A stretch of 64,000 bases of DNA from positions 31,665 to 95,664 of the forward strand of contig JAXJXP010000037.1 in the NCBI GenBank assembly GCA_036307445.1. Reading direction: 5' to 3'. This DNA is from HGM11525 sp036307445 (GTDB taxonomy: Bacteria; Bacillota; Clostridia; UBA1381). Of the stretch, positions 41,758 to 50,017 are shown piece after piece. Positions within the stretch are counted from its first letter, which is position 1. Each line of letters opens with the position of its first letter. The position numbers and the translations under genes are program-made. Under the pieces are notes generated by a model, which was given only the letters and a program-made list of their open reading frames with translations, was not told the DNA's origin and searched no databases.

Positions 41758-43080
41758 TCAAACTGTCAGTATTCCGTTTTCAGATTCTATTAAAAGCATA
41801 ATTTCTTCCTCTCTGCCATTTTCGGCATTGATGTAAATTAAGAAATTTTTGCCGTTTGACGTGCCTTGAAATTCATAACACAGAACCTCTCGTTTGCTGT
41901 CTTTTGGAATAAGAGCGAGCTTGGCAGAGTCAATATTAAGGTGATTTGATACATATCCACGTGCTTCTTGCCGTGTAAGCTTTGGCGTGAGATTTTGTCT
42001 TAAGGTATGGTTCATAATATAGCCGTTCGTTTCAAGACCGACAACCTCGCCGTTATCGAGTGCTATCTTAACTTTGACAAGGTCAGAGTAATGAACAACG
42101 CCCTCTTGCTCATAAGCGAAGTTTATAGTAGCACTGCCGTCGGTTCTTTCGTAGTAGCTTTCGGTCATAGAAGTATAGCCGTGAGCTGACAAAAACTCCT
42201 GTGCTTTTGCTATCGCTTCGTTTACATCAAGAGCAGCTTCGCCAATTTCTCTATTGTTCATATAATACAAAATACATCCGCCAGTTTCAGTTATAGATAT
42301 TATTTTATTGTTGTCATCTGCGGTAAAGGTATAGCAGTTTATAGCAGAATTTTCACTTTTTCCGCCATAAGAGATAAAGCCGGCTCCATTACCGAAAAAA
42401 TCATTGGCTATCATTGCGGCCTTTTCTGCTGTTATATTTTCTTTCCCTTCAAGGTAAGCAGGAGAGCGTCCGCCGATATGCTCTGAAAATGGTCCGTCAT
42501 ATATCAGTGACGGATATTCGCCAAACTCCTTTTCTATCGCCGAAAAGCCGTTGTCCCCGTCAGCATAAACTGTATTGTTACTTTGACGGCTACTTCTGCC
42601 AAGTGTTACACTGCCATTGTATATATCCTGTTGAATTGAGTTAAGTGCAGCGGATAGGCTTTCCGCATAATTTCCTAATGTGGAAAAGGTTTTATACTCA
42701 TCGTCGCTCATTTTTGTATCATACAATGCATTCTGACTCAGATAAAAGCTGTAATCTCCGACTTGTGACAAGAACTTTTCTGTATTATCAAGTGAGATTT
42801 CAGAAAGCGGAAGCTGGGACAAGCATTCCTTTGCAGCGGCAGACTGACGTGAAAGCTCTGCAGAAATTGAGGCAAAATGCTCAGGGGAGTTTACCAGCAG
42901 TCCTTTAGCTAAAAGTGAGTTTATATCGTCTACATAATCACTTAGCTCGAACAATGCCCTGTTGTATGTGTTTGACACGTTATTTTCTAGTGTTTTTGCA
43001 CGGTCATACTCGTAACCTGCGACACAACTTACTGCAACAAGCAAAACAGTTAAAAACCAATATCCGTATTTTCTTCTCAT
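41758..43080 (-). CDS. ypeB: Germination protein YpeB
   Basis: A 440-residue protein with an N-terminal membrane anchor (WFLTVLLVAVSCVAGYEY). A coiled-coil-rich N-domain follows (about 25-170), and the C-half has PepSY-type repeats (ENITAEKAAMIANDFFG, DVNEAIAKAQEFLSAHGY, LTRQEARGYVSNHL). In Bacillus YpeB stabilises the cortex-lytic enzyme SleB in spores. Here no sleB is adjacent. It is transcribed divergently from spoIIR over a gap of about 110 bases. Complete length. Confidence 0.92.
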   Translation of the reverse strand: MRRKYGYWFLTVLLVAVSCVAGYEYDRAKTLENNVSNTYNRALFELSDYVDDINSLLAKGLLVNSPEHFASISAELSRQSAAAKECLSQLPLSEISLDNTEKFLSQVGDYSFYLSQNALYDTKMSDDEYKTFSTLGNYAESLSAALNSIQQDIYNGSVTLGRSSRQSNNTVYADGDNGFSAIEKEFGEYPSLIYDGPFSEHIGGRSPAYLEGKENITAEKAAMIANDFFGNGAGFISYGGKSENSAINCYTFTADDNNKIISITETGGCILYYMNNREIGEAALDVNEAIAKAQEFLSAHGYTSMTESYYERTDGSATINFAYEQEGVVHYSDLVKVKIALDNGEVVGLETNGYIMNHTLRQNLTPKLTRQEARGYVSNHLNIDSAKLALIPKDSKREVLCYEFQGTSNGKNFLIYINAENGREEEIMLLIESENGILTV

Positions 43081-43139
43081 ATTCTCGCTCCTTTTATCGG
43101 TTATCTTCTGCTATTGTGTCCGATTGCTTGGTTTAATAT

Positions 43140-43168
43140 GTATCAAAACTACAGATTATGGCAAAAAT
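43140..43168 (+). promoter_or_regulatory. Sigma-F-like promoter of spoIIR
   Basis: GTATC (43140-43144), 15 bases, GGCAAAAAT (43160-43168). The -10 matches the Bacillus sigma-F consensus GGhnAnAMT fully and the -35 matches GYATA at 4 of 5. spoIIR is a sigma-F gene in Bacillus. Confidence 0.68.
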
Positions 43169-43189
43169 GCTATTAAAGGAGTGTGTTAT

Positions 43190-43777
43190 ATGAAAAAAAT
43201 ATCAGCAATCTTTCTTGTTCTCACAGTTACATTTTCCTATGCAGTAGTATATGCTCAGGGGGTTAACGAAATATTGTCATCAGAGCTTCTTAGGTTTCAC
43301 ATTATTTCATCATCGGAAAGCGAAGAGGACAACAGAATAAAGCTTGATGTAAGAGATTATATATCGGAAAGAATGACAGACTGTGATATTTCGCCATATA
43401 CCCAGGAATACGTAATGGAATGTGAACGTCTTGCAAACATCAGGCTTTTGGAGCTTGGTGTTGAATATAAGGCGAAAGGAAGAATTGAGAGGGTATATAT
43501 TCCAAAGAAAAGCTACAAGGGCATTTCTCTGCCGTCGGGGTATTACAATGCAATAAGGTTAGTACTTGGAAATGGAGAGGGGCAGAACTGGTGGTGTGTT
43601 GCTTATCCGTCCTTATGCTTTTCTGAGGATGTAAATGGTGAATTATCAAAAAGAGGGACACAAAAACTCATAGATAGTGTACCTGAGAATATATATGAGC
43701 TAATATCCGACGATGCTGAATACAGATTCTTTATTGTTGACCTAATAGGCAGAATTATCGGAAAAACCTCTCGATAA
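43190..43777 (+). CDS. spoIIR: Stage II sporulation protein R
   Basis: A 195-residue secreted forespore signalling protein. A signal peptide (MKKISAIFLVLTVTFSYAV) is followed by the family core LLRFHIISSSESEEDNRIK and the C-terminal WWCVAYPSLCF. In Bacillus it activates SpoIIGA so that pro-sigma-E is processed in the mother cell. AAAGGAG fixes ATG 43190; 22 upstream in-frame codons are rejected. With sigK and dpaAB it shows a full sporulation programme. Confidence 0.93.
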   Translation: MKKISAIFLVLTVTFSYAVVYAQGVNEILSSELLRFHIISSSESEEDNRIKLDVRDYISERMTDCDISPYTQEYVMECERLANIRLLELGVEYKAKGRIERVYIPKKSYKGISLPSGYYNAIRLVLGNGEGQNWWCVAYPSLCFSEDVNGELSKRGTQKLIDSVPENIYELISDDAEYRFFIVDLIGRIIGKTSR

Positions 43778-43789
43778 GAGAGGTTTTTT
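43762..43789 (+). terminator. Terminator of spoIIR
   Basis: AAAACCTCTC and GAGAGGTTTT with a 5-base loop and T run, overlapping the stop codon. Confidence 0.9.
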
Positions 43790-43822
43790 AGTCGAAAAAA
43801 ATCTAAGTATGAAAAATAATGC

Positions 43823-43851
43823 TTGACAAACGAACAAATGTGTGGTATAAT
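43823..43851 (+). promoter_or_regulatory. Strong vegetative promoter of the phage-particle cassette
   Basis: Consensus TTGACA (43823-43828), 17 bases, consensus TATAAT (43846-43851). It is the best -35/-10 match in the window and the only promoter I see for the whole 44-55.7 kb cassette. Confidence 0.85.
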
Positions 43852-43857
43852 ACACCC

Positions 43858-44000
43858 ATAGCTTGAGAGAGCAACTTTTTTTAGAAACAAGAGTTGCGTA
43901 GTGCTACGAGTGAGCTATTTCTTATTTTTGCGCGCAAAATTAAAATATTTTTTTAGGAATTTAGTTGCACAGAGCTACACACTCAAGCGTGAAAGGAGAT
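43858..44000 (+). promoter_or_regulatory. Structured leader RNA with two competing 3' partners
   Basis: The 5' end of the transcript (GCTTGAG at 43861 and GCAACT at 43871) can pair with two alternative downstream copies. Copy A has AGTTGC at 43892 and GAGTGAGC near 43908. Copy B has AGTTGC at 43963 and CTCAAGC at 43982. Copy B ends four bases before the Shine-Dalgarno AAAGGAG of the capsid gene. Between the copies lie the palindrome TTTTGCGCGCAAAA and a T run. This looks like an attenuator or translation switch. Confidence 0.5.
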
Positions 44001-44006
44001 TTATTA

Positions 44007-44858
44007 ATGGCAACTACAAATATTTCGGATTTAGTTAACCCTCAGGTTATGGCAGATATGATTTCTGCTAAAATTACAAAGAAGCTGGTTGTAACACCGT
44101 TTGCAAAGGTTGACGATACACTTGTTGGTGTTCCAGGTGATACAATTGTTGTACCTCAGTATGCGTATATCGGCGATGCAGAAGATATTGCAGAGGGTAT
44201 TGAGGTTGGCACAACCAAGCTTGTTACAACTACAACAAATGCAACAATAAAAAAGGCTATGAAGGCAGTTGAATTGAGTGATGAGGCAGTCCTCTCAGGT
44301 TACGGCAATCCTGTTGGCGAAACAAACAATCAGCTTGCGCTTGCAATTGCATCTAAGGTTGATAACGATGCTATGGAGGCACTTCTTACAGCACAGCTTA
44401 CATATGATGCTGATGGAATTATCAGCTATGACGGCATTGTCGATGCTATTGATGTATTTGAGGAGGAAACAAATACCCCCAAGGTCATCTTTGTTCATCC
44501 CAAGCAGCTTACCCAGCTCAGACACGACGCAGACTTTATCTCTGCTGATAAATACAGCGGTATGACTGTTATGACAGGAGAGGTTGGTATGATTGCAAAT
44601 GCAAGAGTTGTTCCGTCCAAGAAGGTACCTTTGGTTGACGGTGTCTACATCAACCCTATTGTTCAGCTTGAAACAAATGATGATGCAGATGAAACAGCGG
44701 CACTTACTGTATACTTAAAGCGTGATACAAATGTCGAAACAGAACGTCAGACTCTTAAGAGAGTTACCGATATTTCTGTTGATAAGTTCTATACCGTTGT
44801 GCTTTCCAACGCAGCTAAGGTTGTACTCGGAAAGTTTAGTCAGACAGCGAGTGAATAA
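44007..44858 (+). CDS. N4-gp56-type major capsid protein
   Basis: A 283-residue HK97-fold capsid protein of the N4-gp56 family. It starts MATTNISDLVNPQVMADMIS, a family hallmark, and continues with ITKKLVVTPFAKVDDTLVGV, PGDTIVVPQYAYIGDAEDI and a C-terminal KFYTVVLSNAAKVVLGK. There is no N-terminal delta domain, so no maturation protease is needed, and none is present. AAAGGAG selects ATG 44007. It heads the cassette, an unusual place for a capsid gene. Confidence 0.9.
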   Translation: MATTNISDLVNPQVMADMISAKITKKLVVTPFAKVDDTLVGVPGDTIVVPQYAYIGDAEDIAEGIEVGTTKLVTTTTNATIKKAMKAVELSDEAVLSGYGNPVGETNNQLALAIASKVDNDAMEALLTAQLTYDADGIISYDGIVDAIDVFEEETNTPKVIFVHPKQLTQLRHDADFISADKYSGMTVMTGEVGMIANARVVPSKKVPLVDGVYINPIVQLETNDDADETAALTVYLKRDTNVETERQTLKRVTDISVDKFYTVVLSNAAKVVLGKFSQTASE

Positions 44859-44861
44859 TAA

Positions 44862-45182
44862 ATGACAGATTTTGAGTTTTATTGCGAGGAATATGGTGGC
44901 TGCGAGTTCGCTGATGAGGAAGAATTTGAGCGAATGGCAAAAAGAGCACGTCTGTTTATAAAGCACGTTACATATACTGAGCCTGATTTTGAGGATGACG
45001 ATATCCGTTCGTGCGTATGTGCTCTTGCGGAGATATACGCAGAAAATGGCGTAGGTACTTCAATTGTTCGTGAGAGAATAGACGGTTTTGAAACTGAGTA
45101 CAAAGACTGTGCAGATGAAAAGATATTGATGCATACTGTAAAGCTCTATATTCCGCCGGTTCTTCTTTACAGAGGATTTTGA
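44862..45182 (+). CDS. Head-tail connector (DNA-packaging adaptor) protein, probable
   Basis: A 106-residue mostly helical acidic protein beginning MTDFEFYCEEYGGCEF. Size, position directly after the capsid gene and the helical segment DDDIRSCVCALAEIYAE fit the gp15-type adaptor that plugs the portal. Sequence identity to a named family is weak. It starts 4 bases after the capsid stop. Confidence 0.55.
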   Translation: MTDFEFYCEEYGGCEFADEEEFERMAKRARLFIKHVTYTEPDFEDDDIRSCVCALAEIYAENGVGTSIVRERIDGFETEYKDCADEKILMHTVKLYIPPVLLYRGF

Positions 45183-45197
45183 CGGAGGTGCCAAGTG

Positions 45198-45494
45198 ATG
45201 AAATATCAAGCAGTTACTGTATTTAAAAGAAACGGCGATGACTGGGATACTGTTGTATTTCAAAAGGCATATGTAAGGCGTGTAAAAGCAGTTGATACAG
45301 AAAACGGAGGCAGATACGAAAAGGACATACTGACGGCGAGAATATTTTCGCCGTCTGCAGTGTCCATATGTACAGAAGATAAAATAGCGGAAGGTAGCGG
45401 GTATTCCTCTTTGCCTGAAAATGCTCTTACGGTATCAGATATTGTAGATAACTATTGCCTTAAAAGAGGCCACATTCGTATAACTGCGAGGTGA
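45198..45494 (+). CDS. Small phage head-closure-position protein, unnamed family
   Basis: A 98-residue beta-rich protein (YQAVTVFKRNGDDWDTVVFQKA). Position between adaptor and minor capsid proteins suggests a head-closure (stopper) role. GGAGG at 45184-45188 supports ATG 45198, not GTG 45195. It ends RGHIRITAR, a pattern seen in small proteins at this position in Clostridial phages. Confidence 0.55.
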   Translation: MKYQAVTVFKRNGDDWDTVVFQKAYVRRVKAVDTENGGRYEKDILTARIFSPSAVSICTEDKIAEGSGYSSLPENALTVSDIVDNYCLKRGHIRITAR

Positions 45495-45503
45495 TTGTCT
45501 GTT

Positions 45504-45968
45504 ATGGCAGGTATTAGCTTTACAATTAAAGCTCCTAAGGAGATTATTGAAGGACGGGGTTTGGGTATTGGTGAAGAGGTGCAAAAGCTGATAGACAGCG
45601 AGGTGCTTAAAAGATGTGAACCGTTTGTGCCAAAAAATAGCGGTGCACTCATATCAAGTGCAGAACGGGCTACAAAAATTGGCTCCGGCAAGGTTACATA
45701 TGATACACATTATGCGGCTTACCAATATTACGGTGTTTCGGTAAATGGCAAAGCACTAAAGTACAATGGTGCACCAAGCAGAGGCTCATTCTGGTTTGAA
45801 AGAATGAAAGCCATACACGGCAATGAGATTTTGAGCCTTGCTGCTAAAAAAGCCGGTGCTGCTAACATCATTGCCTCAATATCAAAAAGTAAGAAAAGAA
45901 ATTACATACCAAAAAATCAGAAAATAACTACGGTTATAGGTCTAAGGCGAAACCCTGTTTTTAAATAG
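45504..45968 (+). CDS. Minor capsid / tail-completion protein
   Basis: A 154-residue protein of the Minor_capsid_2 type: CEPFVPKNSGALISSA, THYAAYQYYG and GSFWFERMKAIHG are the conserved stretches. It probably joins head and tail. GAGGTGAT upstream selects ATG 45504. Confidence 0.65.
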   Translation: MAGISFTIKAPKEIIEGRGLGIGEEVQKLIDSEVLKRCEPFVPKNSGALISSAERATKIGSGKVTYDTHYAAYQYYGVSVNGKALKYNGAPSRGSFWFERMKAIHGNEILSLAAKKAGAANIIASISKSKKRNYIPKNQKITTVIGLRRNPVFK

Positions 45969-45985
45969 TCCGGAAAGGAATTGAA

Positions 45986-46396
45986 ATGATAAAGGAATTA
46001 CACGAATTTTTTAAGACCTGTCCGCTTCTTGATGCATCCAAGATTAATATTGATTATCTCGGAAGCAAAAGCGGTGGCTTTACCATAGAAGCTCTCCCGT
46101 GTGAGCCTGTTATGCGCAGGTACTATACGGGAGGGTCTTTAAGGCAGTATTGCTTTGTACTTGCACTTAGAAGACCGTACACAGGCAGTGTTGCAGAAAA
46201 TCTTAAAAATGAGCAGCTTTGCGAACAGCTTGCCGAGTGGGTGGAGGAGTGCAGTCAAAGCGGAAATTTGCCTAAACTACCAAAGGGAGAATCTGCACAG
46301 GAATTAGCAGTTACATCAGGCGGATATCTGTTCGATGAGGCGACTAATCATGCGCGCTATCAGATAGGCTTCAGACTTATCTACACTAAAATTTGA
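45986..46396 (+). CDS. Tail-terminator-position phage protein
   Basis: A 136-residue protein (LHEFFKTCPLLDASKINIDYL, then YCFVLALRRPYTG and a C-terminal ARYQIGFRLIYTK). Similar proteins lie just before the tail-tube gene in Clostridial siphophages and are called minor capsid or tail-terminator proteins. Role assigned by position and general pattern. Confidence 0.55.
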   Translation: MIKELHEFFKTCPLLDASKINIDYLGSKSGGFTIEALPCEPVMRRYYTGGSLRQYCFVLALRRPYTGSVAENLKNEQLCEQLAEWVEECSQSGNLPKLPKGESAQELAVTSGGYLFDEATNHARYQIGFRLIYTKI

Positions 46397-46414
46397 AAGG
46401 ATATGGTATTTTAA

Positions 46415-46888
46415 ATGGATAGAATTTTAAAACGCAGCGACAAGCTTGCATTTTACGAAATTGACGGAACATACAACCGTATGAGAGGCTTTACCGATTT
46501 TTCGGTAAGCAAAAATCCGACGGAATACACAAGAAAATATGTTGATGAACAGAGCGAGAGAAATGATGTTGTGGGCTATAACCCTTCAATTACTTTTGCT
46601 TTTGACCGTTTCTCTGATGATGCGGTACACTCGGATATGGTTTCTATTGCGGACAGTGAGCTGGTTGGAGCAGGTGCTGTAAGAAGTATTGTTATTGTTG
46701 ATACAACAAAGGAAACGGAGAAAGGCTTTTATGCACAGAAACGCAACTTTGCTGTTATCCCTGATTCTGAGGGTAATGACAGTGATACCTATACATATTC
46801 AGGCAGTCTAAAGGCTAACGGCGAAATTGTTACGGGTTACGCATCTACTGATGATGAGTGGCAGACTATAACATTTACAGCGGAATGA
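46415..46888 (+). CDS. Major tail tube protein
   Basis: A 157-residue protein located between the terminator-like gene and Gp15, the standard tail-tube position. Features: MRGFTDFSVSKNPTEYTRKYVDE, then a beta-rich C-terminus with YTYSGSLKANGEIV, typical of the tube fold. Its last codons overlap the start of the Gp15 gene (ATGA). Confidence 0.72.
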   Translation: MDRILKRSDKLAFYEIDGTYNRMRGFTDFSVSKNPTEYTRKYVDEQSERNDVVGYNPSITFAFDRFSDDAVHSDMVSIADSELVGAGAVRSIVIVDTTKETEKGFYAQKRNFAVIPDSEGNDSDTYTYSGSLKANGEIVTGYASTDDEWQTITFTAE

Positions 46889-47442
46889 GAATTATAGGAT
46901 GCGAACCGCCACACGGTGTTTTAGGTAACGGTATTTACTATCCTATAAGGACCGATTTTGGCGTTTGGCTTGAATTTGCAAGGATACTTGAGGAAGAGGA
47001 AGGGGCGCGCGCCGCAATGCGTGCGCTCAGACTTTGTTATAAGGATAAAATACCGCTTGATTTTAATGAGGCATTGTCGCTATTGTGTATATTTTTTGCC
47101 GGCGGCAAGGCTATAGAAAAGACGGATGATAAGGAATACGAGCCTGTAATTTCTTTTTCTAAAGATGAGGAGCTTATATATGCGTCTTTTTTGTCCGATT
47201 ATGGTATAGACCTATCCAAAGAGAAGCTGCATTGGTGGCGTTTTCTTGCTTTGCTTAAAAATTTAAGCTCTGAGAGCGCGTTGATGAAGGTTGCACAAAT
47301 TCGTGCTGCAAAGCCATCTGATATAAAAAATCCTCTACTTAGAAGGCAGCTTTTAAGACAGAAACAAATCTACTCACTTGGAACAAACAGAACAAATCCG
47401 GGGGATGTTATGGCAGAACTTTTTGCGGCAGAAAAGGGGTGA
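46885..47442 (+). CDS. Gp15-family phage protein (tail assembly)
   Basis: A 185-residue Gp15 (PF06854) protein with GNGIYYPIRTDFGVWLEFARIL at the N-terminus and ELIYASFLSDYGIDL plus LHWWRFLALLKNLS, the core motifs. It sits between tail tube and tape measure, where tail chaperones are encoded. The ATG overlaps the tail-tube stop; a GTG at 46858 is less likely. Confidence 0.85.
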   Translation: MRIIGCEPPHGVLGNGIYYPIRTDFGVWLEFARILEEEEGARAAMRALRLCYKDKIPLDFNEALSLLCIFFAGGKAIEKTDDKEYEPVISFSKDEELIYASFLSDYGIDLSKEKLHWWRFLALLKNLSSESALMKVAQIRAAKPSDIKNPLLRRQLLRQKQIYSLGTNRTNPGDVMAELFAAEKG

Positions 47443-47446
47443 TTTA

Positions 47447-48751
47447 ATGGCTGATGGTTCAATAGTATTTGATACGGAGCTTAATCCTGAAGGCTTAAAT
47501 AAAGGATTGCAAAAGCTTGGCGATGATTCAAGCACAGGTCTGAAAGAGTTATCCGACACGGTAAACAGAAGGCTTGCAGAGGCTTTCGGCACGGCTGCAG
47601 CTGAGGTTAAAACACAGACAAAGTCTATTACCGACGAAGCTATTGCTGCTGAGAAACAGTACGATAACGAGTCGGAACGAGTACAGAACAACAGGAAAAA
47701 CGCAGAGGCAGCATATATTCAATATATAAGGGATAATCTCGATAAAATAAGGGGAATAAGAGAAGATGAGCTTAAATGCCTTGAGCTTTCCTATGAGCTT
47801 GGAATTATAAGCACAGAGGAATACTTTTCAAGATTGCAAGATTTTAGGGACAGATATTTCTTAAGAGGGTCTGCCGATTGGCTTAAATATACAGGTGAAG
47901 TATTAGAGCATAACAAAAAGCTTGCTGAAGAACAGGAAAAAGCTCTTACTAAGGCGGCTGAAGAGACAGCAGATAATATCAATGATATTTTTGAAGAGCT
48001 TGAAAAGAACAGAGAAAAGCTATCCGAAAAGATTTCTTCTTATGGAGGTATAAGTAATCAACACAAAATAACAGGAGACGGACTTGACATCGAATATGTT
48101 TCTCTTGCAAACATCGGGAAACAGAATGAACAGCTTGAGGAGTATCTTCGTCTTATGACTATTGCAAGGGATAGAATTAACAGCTATTGGCGTGATGATA
48201 CAGGCAACACGGAGATTGACGAAAAGAACAGGGAATTGAGAAACAGTTATTTTAGTCAAATAAGAGATATGTCAATAGAAGATGCGACGGATTTTGCAAG
48301 GACTATTTCAGGTACTTCTGATGAAAATTTCTTCTCGCATCTTAGAGCTTTTGAAGAAAGAGAAAAGCTTGCTGATGAGATTTCAAAGACTCTGTATTCG
48401 AGTGAGGTTAAAGAAGCGGCAGAAGATGCGGCTAAGAAGCTTGGCAGTAATTTCACATCTGCGCTTTCGGAAGAATTTGAGTCGCTTTCGGGCAAATTTT
48501 TCTCGAACGGACAAAGTGCCTGCGAGAGCTTTGGCGAAGGCTTTATGTCAAGTCTTAATTCTGTGCTTGATGAGCTTTCAAGGTCAATTTCTGCAGGAGT
48601 CAGCAGTCTCGGTTATGGTAACATATTTAGTGGCGGTGTTTCAAATATCGAAAATAACACGAGCTATAACATATACAACCCGCAATCTCCTGATGAAACC
48701 ATAAGACTTATGAGAGAAAAAGATGAGATGAAGAAAATGATGCTTGAATAG
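47447..48751 (+). CDS. Short tail tape measure-like protein
   Basis: A 434-residue protein. The N-terminus VFDTELNPEGLNKGLQKLGD is typical of tape measure proteins. The middle is long helical coiled coil (residues about 60-290), and the C-terminus has NTSYNIYNPQSPDETIRLMR, again tape-measure-like. It has no TM segments, which longer tape measures usually carry. The small size predicts a short tail (about 60-65 nm by the usual residue-to-length rule). GGGGTGAT precedes ATG 47447. Confidence 0.75.
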   Translation: MADGSIVFDTELNPEGLNKGLQKLGDDSSTGLKELSDTVNRRLAEAFGTAAAEVKTQTKSITDEAIAAEKQYDNESERVQNNRKNAEAAYIQYIRDNLDKIRGIREDELKCLELSYELGIISTEEYFSRLQDFRDRYFLRGSADWLKYTGEVLEHNKKLAEEQEKALTKAAEETADNINDIFEELEKNREKLSEKISSYGGISNQHKITGDGLDIEYVSLANIGKQNEQLEEYLRLMTIARDRINSYWRDDTGNTEIDEKNRELRNSYFSQIRDMSIEDATDFARTISGTSDENFFSHLRAFEEREKLADEISKTLYSSEVKEAAEDAAKKLGSNFTSALSEEFESLSGKFFSNGQSACESFGEGFMSSLNSVLDELSRSISAGVSSLGYGNIFSGGVSNIENNTSYNIYNPQSPDETIRLMREKDEMKKMMLE

Positions 48752-48764
48752 AGAGGAGGAGATT

Positions 48765-49601
48765 ATGAGGCTTAAATTTGAAAATGAACTTGGGACTGTT
48801 GAGATGTCAGGCGGCGGCGATGATTCGGTTCGTATAACAGGAATCAACGGTCTTGGTGTGCCTGCTTATGAGAGAAGAATATATGCTTCCTACGATTTTG
48901 ATGGTGCTGTGGAAAGTATGAGAAGACTTCCTGTGCGAGTTATCACAGTAGGAGGCGATATTATTGGCGGTATGAGCGAGGCGGCAAGAATAACAAAAAT
49001 TCTTGGTATGCCTTGTACAATGACTGTTATTTGCGATGACTTTGAACGAGAAATAAATGTTGCAGCCTGTGAGTCACAGCTTGAAAAAAAGAACAAAGAG
49101 TATGTTAAGTTTGCGCTTTCTCTTACTTGCGATGATCCTTATTTTTATGACAGTGTGCCGACTGAGGTTGGACTTTACATCCGTGAAAAGCTTATTTCTG
49201 CTGACATAACACTTCCTGCTATGTTTTCTAAAAGAACTACAAATGCAAGTGTTACAGTACACAGCGACAGGGAAGTTGAACCTGTTATAACAATTTTGGG
49301 CAAAAGAAATCCTGATGAAACAGAAGGTAAGATTGTTATTGAAAACAAGATTACGGGTACAGTATTTACGTTATTATATGTTCCTGAAGAGGACGAGCTT
49401 ATCACAATAGATATTGCAAAACGTACCATAACTTCCGATATAAACGGAAATCTAATCAGCCATATTTCTGATGACAGCTTCTTGTCAGACCTTGTTATAG
49501 ACGATAGGGGTGCGGAATTTGTAACAACAGGCTATGGTGCAACAGGACATATAAGTGCATACATTGTATATCGAAACAAATACATCGAGGCGATTTTATG
49601 A
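48765..49601 (+). CDS. Distal tail protein (Dit, siphovirus tail component)
   Basis: A 278-residue protein of the PF05709 type: NELGTVEMSGGGDDSVRITGI at the N-terminus, YERRIYASYDFDG and a C-terminal galectin-like beta domain ending KYIEAIL. It forms the baseplate hub at the tail tip. GAGGAGGAG selects ATG 48765. Its stop overlaps the small terminase start (ATGA). Confidence 0.85.
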   Translation: MRLKFENELGTVEMSGGGDDSVRITGINGLGVPAYERRIYASYDFDGAVESMRRLPVRVITVGGDIIGGMSEAARITKILGMPCTMTVICDDFEREINVAACESQLEKKNKEYVKFALSLTCDDPYFYDSVPTEVGLYIREKLISADITLPAMFSKRTTNASVTVHSDREVEPVITILGKRNPDETEGKIVIENKITGTVFTLLYVPEEDELITIDIAKRTITSDINGNLISHISDDSFLSDLVIDDRGAEFVTTGYGATGHISAYIVYRNKYIEAIL

Positions 49602-50017
49602 CGGAAAATGAAATTAAGCTTATTTCATACCTTGCACGCGACGGTATGAGCCTTGATAAAATTAGGAAAACTCTTAAGATTAAAAAGAGTAAATGGCAGA
49701 AATTTTTGAAGGAAAATCCCGATGAAAAAAAGCGTCTGGAGCTTCTTCGGCATACAACGGATTATGCGGTTGAGGATGCACTGTTAAAACGTGCTTTGGG
49801 GTACACATCTGAGGAATACAGAGAGACGGAAAAACCAAACGGAACAGAACAGGTTACAACACATAAGGATGTCCCACCTGATGTGAGAGCTGCGGCTTTG
49901 TGGCTCAAATTCAGACGCAAGGATGTGTGGGATGAAAAGCATCAGGAGCCTGACGAGGTTGATATAAGCGAGAAGATAGAGGAGCTTGACAAAGAGGCAG
50001 AAAATGAAGATGAGTAA
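49598..50017 (+). CDS. Small terminase subunit
   Basis: A 139-residue protein with an N-terminal HTH (LISYLARDGMSLDKIRKTL) and the TerS-typical VPPDVRAAALWLKFRRKDVWDE toward the C-terminus, followed by an acidic tail. It recognises DNA for packaging. Its location after Dit, not at the head of the cluster, is unusual. Confidence 0.82.
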   Translation: MTENEIKLISYLARDGMSLDKIRKTLKIKKSKWQKFLKENPDEKKRLELLRHTTDYAVEDALLKRALGYTSEEYRETEKPNGTEQVTTHKDVPPDVRAAALWLKFRRKDVWDEKHQEPDEVDISEKIEELDKEAENEDE

